A stretch of DNA of 64,000 nucleotides from Chitinophagaceae bacterium (GTDB lineage Bacteria > Bacteroidota > Bacteroidia > Chitinophagales > Chitinophagaceae), in contig JAGKWS010000005.1 in NCBI GenBank assembly GCA_021151685.1, forward strand, positions 1-64,000, read 5' to 3'. Below, one piece after another: positions 37,200 to 46,101 of this stretch. Position 1 is the first letter of the stretch. Every line of letters starts with the position of its first letter. The notes beneath the pieces are model-generated. The model saw only the letters and a program-made list of their open reading frames with translations. It ran no database searches and had not been told where the DNA came from. The translations under genes and the position numbers were made by a program.

Positions 37200-37505
37200 A
37201 TGCCGGTTCAATCCACACATTACCTGTTCCTTAGCCTGTTGTTGTTTTCAATAGGCATCATGGGTGCGCTTATGCGGCGCAACGCCATCATCATATTTAT
37301 GTGTATTGAGTTAATGCTCAATTCCGTGAATTTGTTGCTCGTATCATTCTCCAAAATGTATACCGATATCAATGCGCAGCTTTTTGTATTCTTCATTATG
37401 GTGGTAGCTGCAGCCGAGGTGGCTGTGGGGCTGGCCGTTATTGTAATGATGTATCGTAAGGTGCACTCGGTCGATATCAATATACTCAACAGGTTAAAAC
37501 ACTAA
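37200..37505 (+). CDS. nuoK: NADH-quinone oxidoreductase subunit K
   Basis: Small three-helix membrane subunit, 101 residues. Two key acidic residues lie in the middle of helices, in FMCIELMLNSVNL and AAAEVAVGLAV, as expected for the proton-transfer line. The end, YRKVHSVDINILNRLKH, is typical. nuoL follows after 14-41 bp depending on its start. Confidence 0.96.
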   Translation: MPVQSTHYLFLSLLLFSIGIMGALMRRNAIIIFMCIELMLNSVNLLLVSFSKMYTDINAQLFVFFIMVVAAAEVAVGLAVIVMMYRKVHSVDINILNRLKH

Positions 37506-37546
37506 TTTCTTAAACATAAATGTCCGCATTAGCGGGCCAGGTTCGT

Positions 37547-39436
37547 ATGGCAAACCTTGCTTATCTAATACCGCTATTTCCGCTGATAGGGTTTCTTATC
37601 AACGGTATTTTCTGGAAATCGATGCCTAAATCGCTGGGTGGCGCAATAGGTACCGTAGCTATTCTGGCTTCCTTCATAGTGTCTCTGGGCATATTCTTCG
37701 AGGTGAAGAGTGCCGCATTTCACGGGCCGGTAGTGGTTCACCTGTTCGATTTTATTCAATCAGGCACCCTCCGTATACCGTTCGCCTTTCAGGTAGATGC
37801 ACTTTCGGCCTTGTTCCTGCTCATAATAACAGGCGTGGGTACACTCATACACGTATATTCTACCTCCTATATGCATCACGACGAGGGTATGGTTCGCTAC
37901 TTTGCCTACCTCAACCTCTTCGTATTCTCTATGTTGCTGCTGGTATTGGGTGCCAACTACCTCATTATGTTCATCGGTTGGGAGGGTGTAGGTCTCTGCT
38001 CTTACCTCCTTATTGGTTTCTGGTTCAAAAATCGCGACTATACCAATGCTGCCAAAAAAGCATTCATCATGAACCGTATTGGTGACCTCGGCTTTCTGGT
38101 GGGCATGATGCTGGTTATCTTCAATTATGGTACCCTTACTTATCAAGACTTCTTTGGCACACTGAAAGCAGGTGTTACACCAAACCTTGGTTCCGTAAAC
38201 ACATGGATTGCACTTTGCTTTTTTATTGGTGCTACCGGTAAGAGTGCGCAAATACCCCTGTACACTTGGTTGCCAGATGCTATGGCGGGTCCCACACCGG
38301 TATCGGCACTCATACATGCTGCTACCATGGTTACCGCAGGTATCTATATGATAGCACGTAGCGGTGCATTGTATAGCCTTACACCCGGCGTACTGAATGT
38401 TGTGGCTATCATAGGTTTGTTTACTGCACTGTTTGCAGCCACCATTGCTATTCGCCAGTACGACATCAAGAAGGTACTCGCCTACTCTACCGTTAGCCAA
38501 CTGGGCTTTATGTTCCTGGCACTGGGTGTAGGTGCCTATACTACGGCAGTATTCCACGTTATGACGCATGCCTTCTTTAAAGCCTTGTTGTTCCTTGGTT
38601 CTGGTAGTGTTATTCATGCTATGGGTGGCGAGCAAGATATTCGTAAAATGGGTGGTTTGGGCAAACATATGCGCACCACTCAGGCTACCTTCCTTATAGG
38701 CTGTCTGGCCATATCGGGTGTACCTGGTCTTTCCGGGTTCTTCTCTAAAGACGAAATTCTGGCCAATGCATTCGGCTATAGTCCTGTACTTTGGGTATTC
38801 GGTGTGCTGGCCGCAATGATGACGGCATTCTACATGTTCCGTCTCTACTTTCTTACATTCAGCGGCAGCTTCCGCGGTACCGAAGAACAACACCATCACC
38901 TGCACGAGAGCCCTGCAGCAATGACTATTCCACTTATAGTATTGGCAATAGCTTCAGTTGTGGGTGGGTATGTAGGTTTGCCACCGGTTATGAGCCATCA
39001 CAATACATTTGCTTCCTACCTCAGCCCTGTAGTTTCCAACTTTGGCTTGCACCATTTGTCGCACACTACCGAGTGGGCTCTTATGGGTGTTTCTGTCATT
39101 GTATCTGTAGTAATGATAGGTGTAGCTTACTCTGTTACCAAAACACCAAACTTTGCAGAGAGCACTGGATTAGCCAAACTGCTTGAGAACAAATGGTATG
39201 TAGATGAAATATACGATGCTATTATAGTTCGTCCACTGGCGGGCTTGTCTACACTGCTGGACAAATATGCAGAGCGCGACGGCATAGATGGCCTTGTGAA
39301 CGGTGTGGGCAAAACAGTACGTTGGGGTAGCGAGCGTTTGCGCTTGTTACAGTCTGGTCAGGTTGGGTTTTACATATTCACTATGGTTATGGGCATTATA
39401 GTATTGTTCATGATTAGCTTTTTTGGCGTAAAATAA
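37547..39436 (+). CDS. nuoL: NADH-quinone oxidoreductase subunit L
   Basis: Largest antiporter-like subunit, at the tip of the membrane arm. Core motifs are present: MFIGWEGVGLCSYLLIGFWF (key Glu), LPDAMAGPTPVSALIHAATMVTAG (Lys and His region) and KKVLAYSTVSQLGFMFLALG. The C-terminus has the long lateral-helix region and a final helix (VGFYIFTMVMGIIVLFMISFF). I chose the start MANLAYLIPLFPLIGF, as in homologues; an in-frame ATG nine codons upstream (37520) is possible. 629 residues from the chosen start. Confidence 0.96.
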   Translation: MANLAYLIPLFPLIGFLINGIFWKSMPKSLGGAIGTVAILASFIVSLGIFFEVKSAAFHGPVVVHLFDFIQSGTLRIPFAFQVDALSALFLLIITGVGTLIHVYSTSYMHHDEGMVRYFAYLNLFVFSMLLLVLGANYLIMFIGWEGVGLCSYLLIGFWFKNRDYTNAAKKAFIMNRIGDLGFLVGMMLVIFNYGTLTYQDFFGTLKAGVTPNLGSVNTWIALCFFIGATGKSAQIPLYTWLPDAMAGPTPVSALIHAATMVTAGIYMIARSGALYSLTPGVLNVVAIIGLFTALFAATIAIRQYDIKKVLAYSTVSQLGFMFLALGVGAYTTAVFHVMTHAFFKALLFLGSGSVIHAMGGEQDIRKMGGLGKHMRTTQATFLIGCLAISGVPGLSGFFSKDEILANAFGYSPVLWVFGVLAAMMTAFYMFRLYFLTFSGSFRGTEEQHHHLHESPAAMTIPLIVLAIASVVGGYVGLPPVMSHHNTFASYLSPVVSNFGLHHLSHTTEWALMGVSVIVSVVMIGVAYSVTKTPNFAESTGLAKLLENKWYVDEIYDAIIVRPLAGLSTLLDKYAERDGIDGLVNGVGKTVRWGSERLRLLQSGQVGFYIFTMVMGIIVLFMISFFGVK

Positions 39437-39531
39437 ATGATATGCCGGTGCAGTACCAGTTGATGAAACAACAAACTCATCAATCGTGCTATACCGGATT
39501 TTTGAAATAAACTTTTTTTGATTAAAACAGT

Positions 39532-40971
39532 ATGGTCCTGTTATTTCTAATACTCGTTCCGCTGTTGTCTGGCATATTGTCCTTTGCCATCAAAGGGAAT
39601 GGTGCCAAAACACTGGGAGTAGTCAGCTCTATGATCACCCTGCTCTTGTCGGCATGGGTGAGCGGTACCAATTTTAAGGAGTCAGTATCGTGGCAGCACG
39701 ACTGGATACCCATGTTGGGTACACAGCTCAGCTTGCTTGGCGATGGGCTCAGCAGCATGTTATGTCTGCTTACCGGCATTGTTACTATGGTAGTGATGTT
39801 GGTAAACCTCAACAAAGACGTAGAGAAGCCCGGCTCTTTCGTAGGGTTCCTGCTCTTGTCTCAGGCTGGCCTTATGGGCGTGTTCCTTGCGCTGGATGCG
39901 TTGCTGTTCTACGTATTCTGGGAGCTTGCGCTCATACCCGTCTACTTCCTTTGCTCGCAGTGGGGTGGCGAAAAGCGTATAGCCGTAACGTTCAAGTTCT
40001 TTGTATATACCTTCCTCGGTAGCTTGATGCTGCTGGCTGCACTCATATACCTGTCGCTGCAAAGCCCCGGTATGAGCAGCTACTCGTGGAACGATATAGT
40101 GCGTGCAGGTTCTTCATTACCAGCCTCTACACAACAATGGCTGTTCTGGCTGGTATTTATTGCATTCGCCATCAAAATGCCTATTTTCCCCTTCCACACA
40201 TGGCAGCCCGATGCCTATGAGCAATCTCCTACACCGGTAACCATTATGCTGAGTGCGCTGATGGTGAAGATGGGCCTGTTTGCCGTAATGCGTTGGTTGC
40301 TACCTGTATTGCCACAGGGCGTAGTGTATTGGGGTACTACAGTAAAAATGTTGTCAGTTATCGGCATCGTATACGCATCGGTATTGGCTATGGCCCAAAC
40401 CGACATCAAGCGTCTTGTTGCCTACTCGTCTATAGCGCACATGGGTCTTATGAGTGCCGTAATGTTCAACTACAGTGTGGTGGGTATGCACGGCGTTATT
40501 GTGCAAATGTTCAACCACGGTATCAACATTACCGGTATGTGGCTCATTGTAAGCATGATAGAAGACCGCTGGGGCACACGAGATATGAACAAACTGGGTG
40601 GTATGGCTATAACCGCACCACGCATGGCTATTGCTCTGGTTATTATTGCATTTGCCAACATTGCCTTGCCACTCACCAGTGGGTTTGTTGGCGAGTTCAT
40701 GTTGTTCAATGGTTTGTTCTATGGCGATGGTAGTGCGGCACAGGTTGGCACTATGGTGGTAGCTGGTCTTGGTGTGATACTGGGTGCCGTATACACGCTG
40801 AACATGGTACAACGCGTAGCCTTTGGCAACGCAGTAGAAATGACCTCTGACTCGCGCGACCTCTCGGCCAACGAATATGCCGGTATCGCTATCATTATCA
40901 GCATCATATTGTATCTGGGTGTGTACCCCAAGCCCCTGCTTGACCTCACAGCCAGTATGATAGCTCAGTAA
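39532..40971 (+). CDS. nuoM: NADH-quinone oxidoreductase subunit M
   Basis: Antiporter-like subunit of 479 residues. The proton-channel motifs are intact: YVFWELALIPVYFL (key Glu), FHTWQPDAYEQSPTPVTIMLSALMVKMG, and DIKRLVAYSSIAHMGLM. About 14 helices. Between nuoL and nuoN in the standard order; the 95-bp spacer before it has no gene. Confidence 0.96.
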   Translation: MVLLFLILVPLLSGILSFAIKGNGAKTLGVVSSMITLLLSAWVSGTNFKESVSWQHDWIPMLGTQLSLLGDGLSSMLCLLTGIVTMVVMLVNLNKDVEKPGSFVGFLLLSQAGLMGVFLALDALLFYVFWELALIPVYFLCSQWGGEKRIAVTFKFFVYTFLGSLMLLAALIYLSLQSPGMSSYSWNDIVRAGSSLPASTQQWLFWLVFIAFAIKMPIFPFHTWQPDAYEQSPTPVTIMLSALMVKMGLFAVMRWLLPVLPQGVVYWGTTVKMLSVIGIVYASVLAMAQTDIKRLVAYSSIAHMGLMSAVMFNYSVVGMHGVIVQMFNHGINITGMWLIVSMIEDRWGTRDMNKLGGMAITAPRMAIALVIIAFANIALPLTSGFVGEFMLFNGLFYGDGSAAQVGTMVVAGLGVILGAVYTLNMVQRVAFGNAVEMTSDSRDLSANEYAGIAIIISIILYLGVYPKPLLDLTASMIAQ

Positions 40972-41025
40972 AGTGTATTAAAAATAAATTTGTAACCATC
41001 TGTATGCCTGGCATACAAGAATAAA

Positions 41026-41048
41026 AAGCCTCCTTAGAGGTTTGAGTT
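41026..41048 (+). promoter_or_regulatory. Leader hairpin of nuoN
   Basis: AAGCCTC-CTTA-GAGGTTT (41026-41043) then GAGTT before the ATG at 41049. Stem, loop size and trailing TTTG.G-TTATG match the nuoD leader almost base for base. Slightly upstream lies a second perfect stem, GTATGCC-T-GGCATAC (41002-41016). Confidence 0.5.
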
Positions 41049-42437
41049 ATGAAAGCAATCATTGCTACAACAATTTGCGGTGTCATCATGATGTTTGCCT
41101 CGGTAATGGTAAACAACAAAAAGAGCATTGCCACAATCGCAACGTTGCTCTTCGCCGTGTTGCTCGGAATCAACGTATGGGATCTCTCTACCACATCGGT
41201 ATCAGACCCCGGCAAAAATGTATTCTTCAACGGAATGCTGCGTGTAGAGCATTATTCGGCGTGGTTCAATACGCTGATGACCGGCTGTACCCTTTTGTAT
41301 GCACTGCTGATGGCTGGTGAAATACGAAAAGTAGGGGCACATGTGGGCGAGTATTTTGCACTCATCTTCTTTATGCTTTGTGGTTTGTACCTCTTATCAT
41401 CTTACAACAATCTGCTGATGATGTTCCTGGGCATAGAAATACTGTCTATACCACAATACATACTTGCCGGTTCTGATAAACGCAACCTGAAGAGCAGCGA
41501 AGCTTCGCTGAAGTACTTCCTGATGGGTTCTTTTACTACGGGTATTCTGCTGATGGGTATTGCGCTTTTGTATGGTGCAGCCCGCAGTTTCGAGATTGGC
41601 AACCTTGCTGCCATGCTGCATTCCGATGGGTTGAACCCGCTGGCTCTGGCAGGCATCATGTTTGTCATGATTGCTTTTGCATTCAAAGTATCTGCTGCCC
41701 CCATGCACATGTGGACACCCGATGTGTATGATGGTTCACCCACACCCTTTACAGCCTACATGTCTACGGTGGTAAAGGCTGCTGCATTCTTTGCATTCCT
41801 CCGCTTGTTCAATGTATCATTCAACAACCTGAGCGCACACTGGACATTGGTATTGGCAGTCATCACCGCAGCTACTCTGTTGGTAGGCAATGTTACTGCG
41901 GTATTCCAGCAGAGTGTAAAACGTATGCTGGCCTACTCTTCTATTGCGCAGGCGGGCTTCATGCTCTTTGCTGTATTGGCGGTTAATAGCTTTGCATGGC
42001 AGGGCATCATTATCTACGCAGTTGCCTACAGTGTTGCTACCATTGGCCTGTTTGCAGTACTGGTAAAAATGAAAGACTACACTTATGATGGTTTCAATGG
42101 TCTGGCAAAGAAAGACCCAATGCTGGCATTTGTTACCACCATATTCTTGTTCTCTTTGGCCGGTATTCCACTTACAGGTGGCTTCATGGCAAAGTACTAT
42201 GTATTGTTGGCGGTGGTGCAACAGGGACAACTTATGTGGTTGGTTATATTCGCCCTGCTGATGGCTGCTATCAGTGTCTATTACTACTTCCGCGTTATTA
42301 TGGCCATGTACTTCAAACCCGGCACACCCGAAATGAGTTCTCCGGTAACAGTCGGCGACCGTGTGATGTTGGTGATTACTTGTACCATCATCATCTTGTT
42401 GGGTATTGCACCACAGCTATTCCTTACCAATGTATAA
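41049..42437 (+). CDS. nuoN: NADH-quinone oxidoreductase subunit N
   Basis: Last antiporter-like subunit, 462 residues, closing the nuo cluster. Typical features include MMFLGIEILSIPQYILAG, the KVSAAPMHMWTPDVYDGSPTPFTAYM block with its Lys and Pro residues, and VKRMLAYSSIAQAGFML. About 14 helices. A terminator follows 22 bp after the stop. Confidence 0.96.
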   Translation: MKAIIATTICGVIMMFASVMVNNKKSIATIATLLFAVLLGINVWDLSTTSVSDPGKNVFFNGMLRVEHYSAWFNTLMTGCTLLYALLMAGEIRKVGAHVGEYFALIFFMLCGLYLLSSYNNLLMMFLGIEILSIPQYILAGSDKRNLKSSEASLKYFLMGSFTTGILLMGIALLYGAARSFEIGNLAAMLHSDGLNPLALAGIMFVMIAFAFKVSAAPMHMWTPDVYDGSPTPFTAYMSTVVKAAAFFAFLRLFNVSFNNLSAHWTLVLAVITAATLLVGNVTAVFQQSVKRMLAYSSIAQAGFMLFAVLAVNSFAWQGIIIYAVAYSVATIGLFAVLVKMKDYTYDGFNGLAKKDPMLAFVTTIFLFSLAGIPLTGGFMAKYYVLLAVVQQGQLMWLVIFALLMAAISVYYYFRVIMAMYFKPGTPEMSSPVTVGDRVMLVITCTIIILLGIAPQLFLTNV

Positions 42438-42458
42438 TCATCACTCGCTTTTATACAC

Positions 42459-42485
42459 CGAAGCCCACCTGTACGGTGGGCTTCG
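42459..42485. terminator. Terminator of the nuo operon
   Basis: 11-bp stem CGAAGCCCACC (42459-42469) with 42475-42485 and a 5-nt loop, followed by TTATTTT. The gene on the other side is convergent, so it may serve both. Confidence 0.85.
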
Positions 42486-42505
42486 TTATTTTACATCTAT
42501 GTTGT

Positions 42506-42919
42506 CTATAAGCGTTTCAGCACCATTTGCAGCATCTCCATCTGGTCGAATGCCAAAGCTGTAATGTCTTTTATCGGCACCCATACTGCCTCTGCCGCAT
42601 CGTCGGCTCCCTTTACTGGTTGGGGTTCATCTATCAGGGCATAGTACACTACTGTTATAGTGCGTCCGCGGGTGTCGCGGCCGGGTTTGCCAAAAGTGTA
42701 CAACTGCTCCATAGCAGCCACACGCAACCCTGTTTCTTCTTTCAGCTCACGTATTGCCGCATCTTCCAAATCTTCGTCGTCTTCTACAAATCCTCCGGGT
42801 ATAGCCCACATACCCTCATAAGGTGGAAATCTTCGCTTTATAACCAGTATCTCTCTTTCATTGGCTGGGCCTGCCAGCACAATGGCATCGGCAGCTACTT
42901 TTATATTTTGTTTCAGCAT
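42506..42919 (-). CDS. Nudix hydrolase
   Basis: Nudix-fold pyrophosphohydrolase of 137 residues. The Nudix box is complete: G-FVEDD-E then DLEDAAI-RELKEETGL. The first strand (ADAIVLAGPANEREILVIKRRFPPYEGMWAIPGG) is like ADP-ribose or NADH pyrophosphatases and MutT-type enzymes. The exact substrate cannot be read off. Single gene, convergent with nuoN. Confidence 0.9.
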   Translation of the reverse strand: MLKQNIKVAADAIVLAGPANEREILVIKRRFPPYEGMWAIPGGFVEDDEDLEDAAIRELKEETGLRVAAMEQLYTFGKPGRDTRGRTITVVYYALIDEPQPVKGADDAAEAVWVPIKDITALAFDQMEMLQMVLKRL

Positions 42920-43131
42920 GTCTTATCTATTTATCCACGTGTCTGTTGTATGCCAAAGTAACAGAACATTCTCATCAAAGTGGCGCAAGAGTAGCATACG
43001 GCCACCAATTACCATCTGAAATTTGCGAAAAAGAACTGCTCTGCATACACTACAAAGGATAGCAAAAACATCTTTATTGGCACCACAGCCAAAAAACAAA
43101 AAGAAAACTGCCGATATGCCCCCTATTTGAT

Positions 43132-43139
43132 TATTTTTG
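43132..43139 (+). promoter_or_regulatory. Possible -7 promoter box of the E2 gene
   Basis: TATTTTTG matches TAnnTTTG 32 bp before the ATG; the position of the -33 TTG holds CTG, one base off. The ~210 bp upstream have no gene I can support. Confidence 0.4.
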
Positions 43140-43171
43140 CAGCGTTTTCATAAAATATACATTAATATACT

Positions 43172-44488
43172 ATGGCCATAGTGGACGTTGTAATGCCCAA
43201 AATGGGTGAAAGCATAATGGAAGCCACCGTGCTGAAATGGCACAAGAAACCAGGCGATACCGTGAAAATGGATGAAACCCTGCTGGATATTGCTACCGAC
43301 AAGGTAGACAGCGAAGTTCCGTCAACCGCTGCGGGCGTTGTTACCGAAATCTTGTGCAAGGAGAATGACGTGATACCTGTTGGTGCCGTTATTGCTCGTA
43401 TAGATGCAGGTGGTGCATCTGCAGTCGCTCCGCAACCAGTAGCAGCCCAGCCTGCACCTGTAGCAGCAGCACCTGTACAGCATGCCGCACCAGCCGCACC
43501 GGTTGCCATGGCAGAGCCTGTGGGCAATCGTTTCTACTCGCCCCTGGTACTGAATATTGCCGGCAAAGAAGGCATCAGTATGGCCGAGCTGGAGCGTATA
43601 CCCGGCACCGGCAACGAAGGCCGTGTAACTAAGAAAGACATTTTGGCTTGGGTAGCCAACCGCTCGTCAATGCCTGCACCAGTTGCCGCACCGGCACAGG
43701 CACCAGTAGCTGCGCCTGTAGTAGCTGCACCTGTGGCAACAGCACCGGCACCAGCAGCACCATCGGTAGTAGGTGGCAATGTAGAAATCATAGAAATGGA
43801 CCGCATGAGGAAACTCATTGCCGACCATATGGTACGCAGCAAGGCTACTTCGCCACATGTTACCAGCTTCACAGAGGCCGATGTAACCAACATTGTGAAG
43901 TGGCGCGAGAAGATGAAAACGCCATTCGAAAAGAAATATGGCGAAAAAATCACCTTCACTCCCATTTTCTTCGAGGCCATTGTTAATTGCATCCGCAAGT
44001 ATCCAATGATCAACTGTAGCCTTGATGGATACAACATCATTCTGAAGAAAGATATCAACATAGGTATGGCTACTGCATTGCCATCTGGCAACCTGATTGT
44101 ACCTGTAATAAAGAGCGCAGAAACCAAAAACTTGTTGGGCCTTACACGCGATGTAAACAATCTGGCCAACGCTGCCCGCAATAACAAACTGAAGGCAGAC
44201 GACACACAGGGTGGCACATTCACTGTTACCAATGTAGGTACTTTTGGTAGTCTGATGGGTACACCAATCATCAACCAACCACAAGTGGCTATCCTTGCAC
44301 TGGGTGCTATCAAAAAACGCCCTGTAGTAATGGAAACAGAGGCTGGCGATGTAATTGCCATCCGCCACATGATGTACCTGTCGCTAAGCTACGACCACCG
44401 TATTGTAGACGGCTCTCTGGGTGCCAGCTTCCTTACAGCTGTTGCCAACGAGCTGGAAGCATTCGACATCAATCGTCCTTTGCTCTGA
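43172..44488 (+). CDS. 2-oxoacid dehydrogenase E2 component (dihydrolipoamide acyltransferase)
   Basis: Core acyltransferase of a 2-oxoacid dehydrogenase complex, 438 residues. Domains in order: lipoyl domain (1-78; lipoylated Lys in ATDKVDSEVP), an Ala/Pro-rich hinge, the E1/E3-binding domain (RFYSPLVLNIAGKEGISM...GRVTKKDILAWV), a second Ala/Pro hinge, then the catalytic domain ending with SLSYDHRIVDGSLGASF (catalytic H...DG). Which substrate (pyruvate, 2-oxoglutarate or branched-chain acids) is not clear; the single lipoyl domain fits BCKDH/OGDH-like members. No E1 or E3 gene is nearby, and it is flanked by a strong terminator. Confidence 0.93.
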   Translation: MAIVDVVMPKMGESIMEATVLKWHKKPGDTVKMDETLLDIATDKVDSEVPSTAAGVVTEILCKENDVIPVGAVIARIDAGGASAVAPQPVAAQPAPVAAAPVQHAAPAAPVAMAEPVGNRFYSPLVLNIAGKEGISMAELERIPGTGNEGRVTKKDILAWVANRSSMPAPVAAPAQAPVAAPVVAAPVATAPAPAAPSVVGGNVEIIEMDRMRKLIADHMVRSKATSPHVTSFTEADVTNIVKWREKMKTPFEKKYGEKITFTPIFFEAIVNCIRKYPMINCSLDGYNIILKKDINIGMATALPSGNLIVPVIKSAETKNLLGLTRDVNNLANAARNNKLKADDTQGGTFTVTNVGTFGSLMGTPIINQPQVAILALGAIKKRPVVMETEAGDVIAIRHMMYLSLSYDHRIVDGSLGASFLTAVANELEAFDINRPLL

Positions 44489-44502
44489 ACATAACCAAAT
44501 AA

Positions 44503-44550
44503 CATAAATAGAGAAGCCCGCTGCAATCGCAACGGGCTTCTCTATTTATG
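44503..44550. terminator. Bidirectional terminator
   Basis: 18-bp perfect stem (44503-44520 with 44533-44550), 12-nt loop, with A/T outer arms. It lies between the convergent E2 gene and the CoA-transferase B gene and should stop both. Confidence 0.88.
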
Positions 44551-44567
44551 CTTTGAAACAGAAATAA

Positions 44568-45224
44568 TTATACCGTCATTTCCTTCACATTGGGCGATAT
44601 AACCAGACGACCTGCAGTTTTAGCCTTTATCTCATCTATAGTAACACCCGGTGCATACTCTATCAGGCTAAAGCCCTCGGGTGTAATGTCGAAAACGCCA
44701 AGGTCAGACACTACCTTTTTTACACAACCCACACCTGTAAGCGGCAACGTACAGGCTGGCAGTAATTTGCTTTCTCCCTTTGGGTTGGTGTGCTGCATAG
44801 CTACAATTATGTTTTTGGCAGCAGCTACAAGGTCCATGGCACCACCCATGCCCTTCACCATCTTGTTGGGTATCTTCCAGTTGGCTATGTCGCCATTATC
44901 AGCCACTTCCATGGCACCCAGCACGGTAAGGTCTACCTTGCCGGCACGTATCATGCCAAAGCTCATAGCACTATCAAAAAATACCGAACCCGGTACTGTG
45001 GTAATGGTTTGTTTACCTGCATTTATGAGGTCGGGGTCTTCTTCACCCTCCCACGGAAACGGACCCATACCCAGCAAGCCATTTTCGCTTTGCAAAACCA
45101 CATCTACACCCTGTGGTATATAGTTGGCTACCAATGTTGGTATGCCTATTCCCAAATTCACATAATAGCCATCCTTCAGTTCGGTGGCTATTCGTGCAGC
45201 TATTTGTTCTTTATTCAGTGCCAT
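44568..45224 (-). CDS. scoB: 3-oxoacid CoA-transferase subunit B
   Basis: Beta subunit of a succinyl-CoA:3-ketoacid-type CoA-transferase, which moves CoA between succinate and acetoacetate. The catalytic Glu is in VLQSENGLLGMGP; GIGIPTLVANYIP and MGGAMDLVAAAKN are also conserved. 218 residues, normal length. Partner of the subunit A gene 68 bp upstream on the same strand. Its role is either ketone/butyrate use or amino-acid breakdown. Confidence 0.92.
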   Translation of the reverse strand: MALNKEQIAARIATELKDGYYVNLGIGIPTLVANYIPQGVDVVLQSENGLLGMGPFPWEGEEDPDLINAGKQTITTVPGSVFFDSAMSFGMIRAGKVDLTVLGAMEVADNGDIANWKIPNKMVKGMGGAMDLVAAAKNIIVAMQHTNPKGESKLLPACTLPLTGVGCVKKVVSDLGVFDITPEGFSLIEYAPGVTIDEIKAKTAGRLVISPNVKEMTV

Positions 45225-45292
45225 AAAGGTTCTTATTGCCCGGTGTGGTTACCGGTATTTTGAAATAATGTTAATTGCCCTAAAGCGAGGTT

Positions 45293-45997
45293 TTACGCCT
45301 GTGTACGCTTTCTCACCGTACGCTGCTCTATGCGTTTTTCATATACCTCGCCCTTAAAAATGCGATGCACATAAATACCTGGCACATGTATATGGTTAGG
45401 GTCCAGCTCGCCTGCAGGTACCAACTCTTCTACCTCAGCAATGGTAACTTTACCAGCCATGGCCATCATGGGGTTAAAGTTGCGGGCGGTATCCTTAAAT
45501 ATCAGGTTGCCCATAGTGTCACCCTTCCAAGCCTTTACAATGGCATAGTCGGCATCAAAAGCATGCTCCAGCAGGTAGGTATTTCCATTGAACTCGCGGG
45601 TTTCTTTGCCCTCAGCTACCTCAGTGCCCACACCTGCCAGCAGGTATACTGCCGGCATACCATAACCGGCCGCCATGCAGCGGGTAGCCAGTGTGCCCTG
45701 TGGTATCAGTTCTACCTCCAATTCTCCACTCAGCAACTGGCGTTCAAATTCTGCATTTTCGCCCACATAAGACGATATCATCTTTTTCACCTGCCTGCCC
45801 TGCAACAACAGCCCTATGCCAAAGTTGTCTACCCCTGCATTGTTCGATATGCAGGTAAGGTTGTTTACACCCATTTTCACAAGGGCTGCAATACAGTTCT
45901 CTGGTATGCCACACAGGCCAAAACCGCCCAGCATCAGGGTAGCACCCGATGGTATATCCTGCACGGCCACATCGGCACCTGCTACTACTTTATTCAT
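45293..45997 (-). CDS. scoA: 3-oxoacid CoA-transferase subunit A
   Basis: Alpha subunit, 234 residues. The CoA-binding motif GGFGLCGIPENCI and TCISNNAGVDNFGIGLLL are clear, with GMPAVYLLAGVGTEVAEGKE further on. The start MNKVVAGADVAV was chosen from the family; an ATG 18 codons earlier would add an unrelated hydrophobic tail. Forms the heterodimeric enzyme with the downstream subunit B. Confidence 0.92.
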   Translation of the reverse strand: MNKVVAGADVAVQDIPSGATLMLGGFGLCGIPENCIAALVKMGVNNLTCISNNAGVDNFGIGLLLQGRQVKKMISSYVGENAEFERQLLSGELEVELIPQGTLATRCMAAGYGMPAVYLLAGVGTEVAEGKETREFNGNTYLLEHAFDADYAIVKAWKGDTMGNLIFKDTARNFNPMMAMAGKVTIAEVEELVPAGELDPNHIHVPGIYVHRIFKGEVYEKRIEQRTVRKRTQA

Positions 45998-46101
45998 TGT
46001 ATATAGATTTATGTGCGAATTTAACGAAAAAAGCAGGGCGTATACAGGCAAAAAAGTACTCCGCAGCCCCCTACGTAGGGTTTAACAAAACATAGAACCA
46101 T

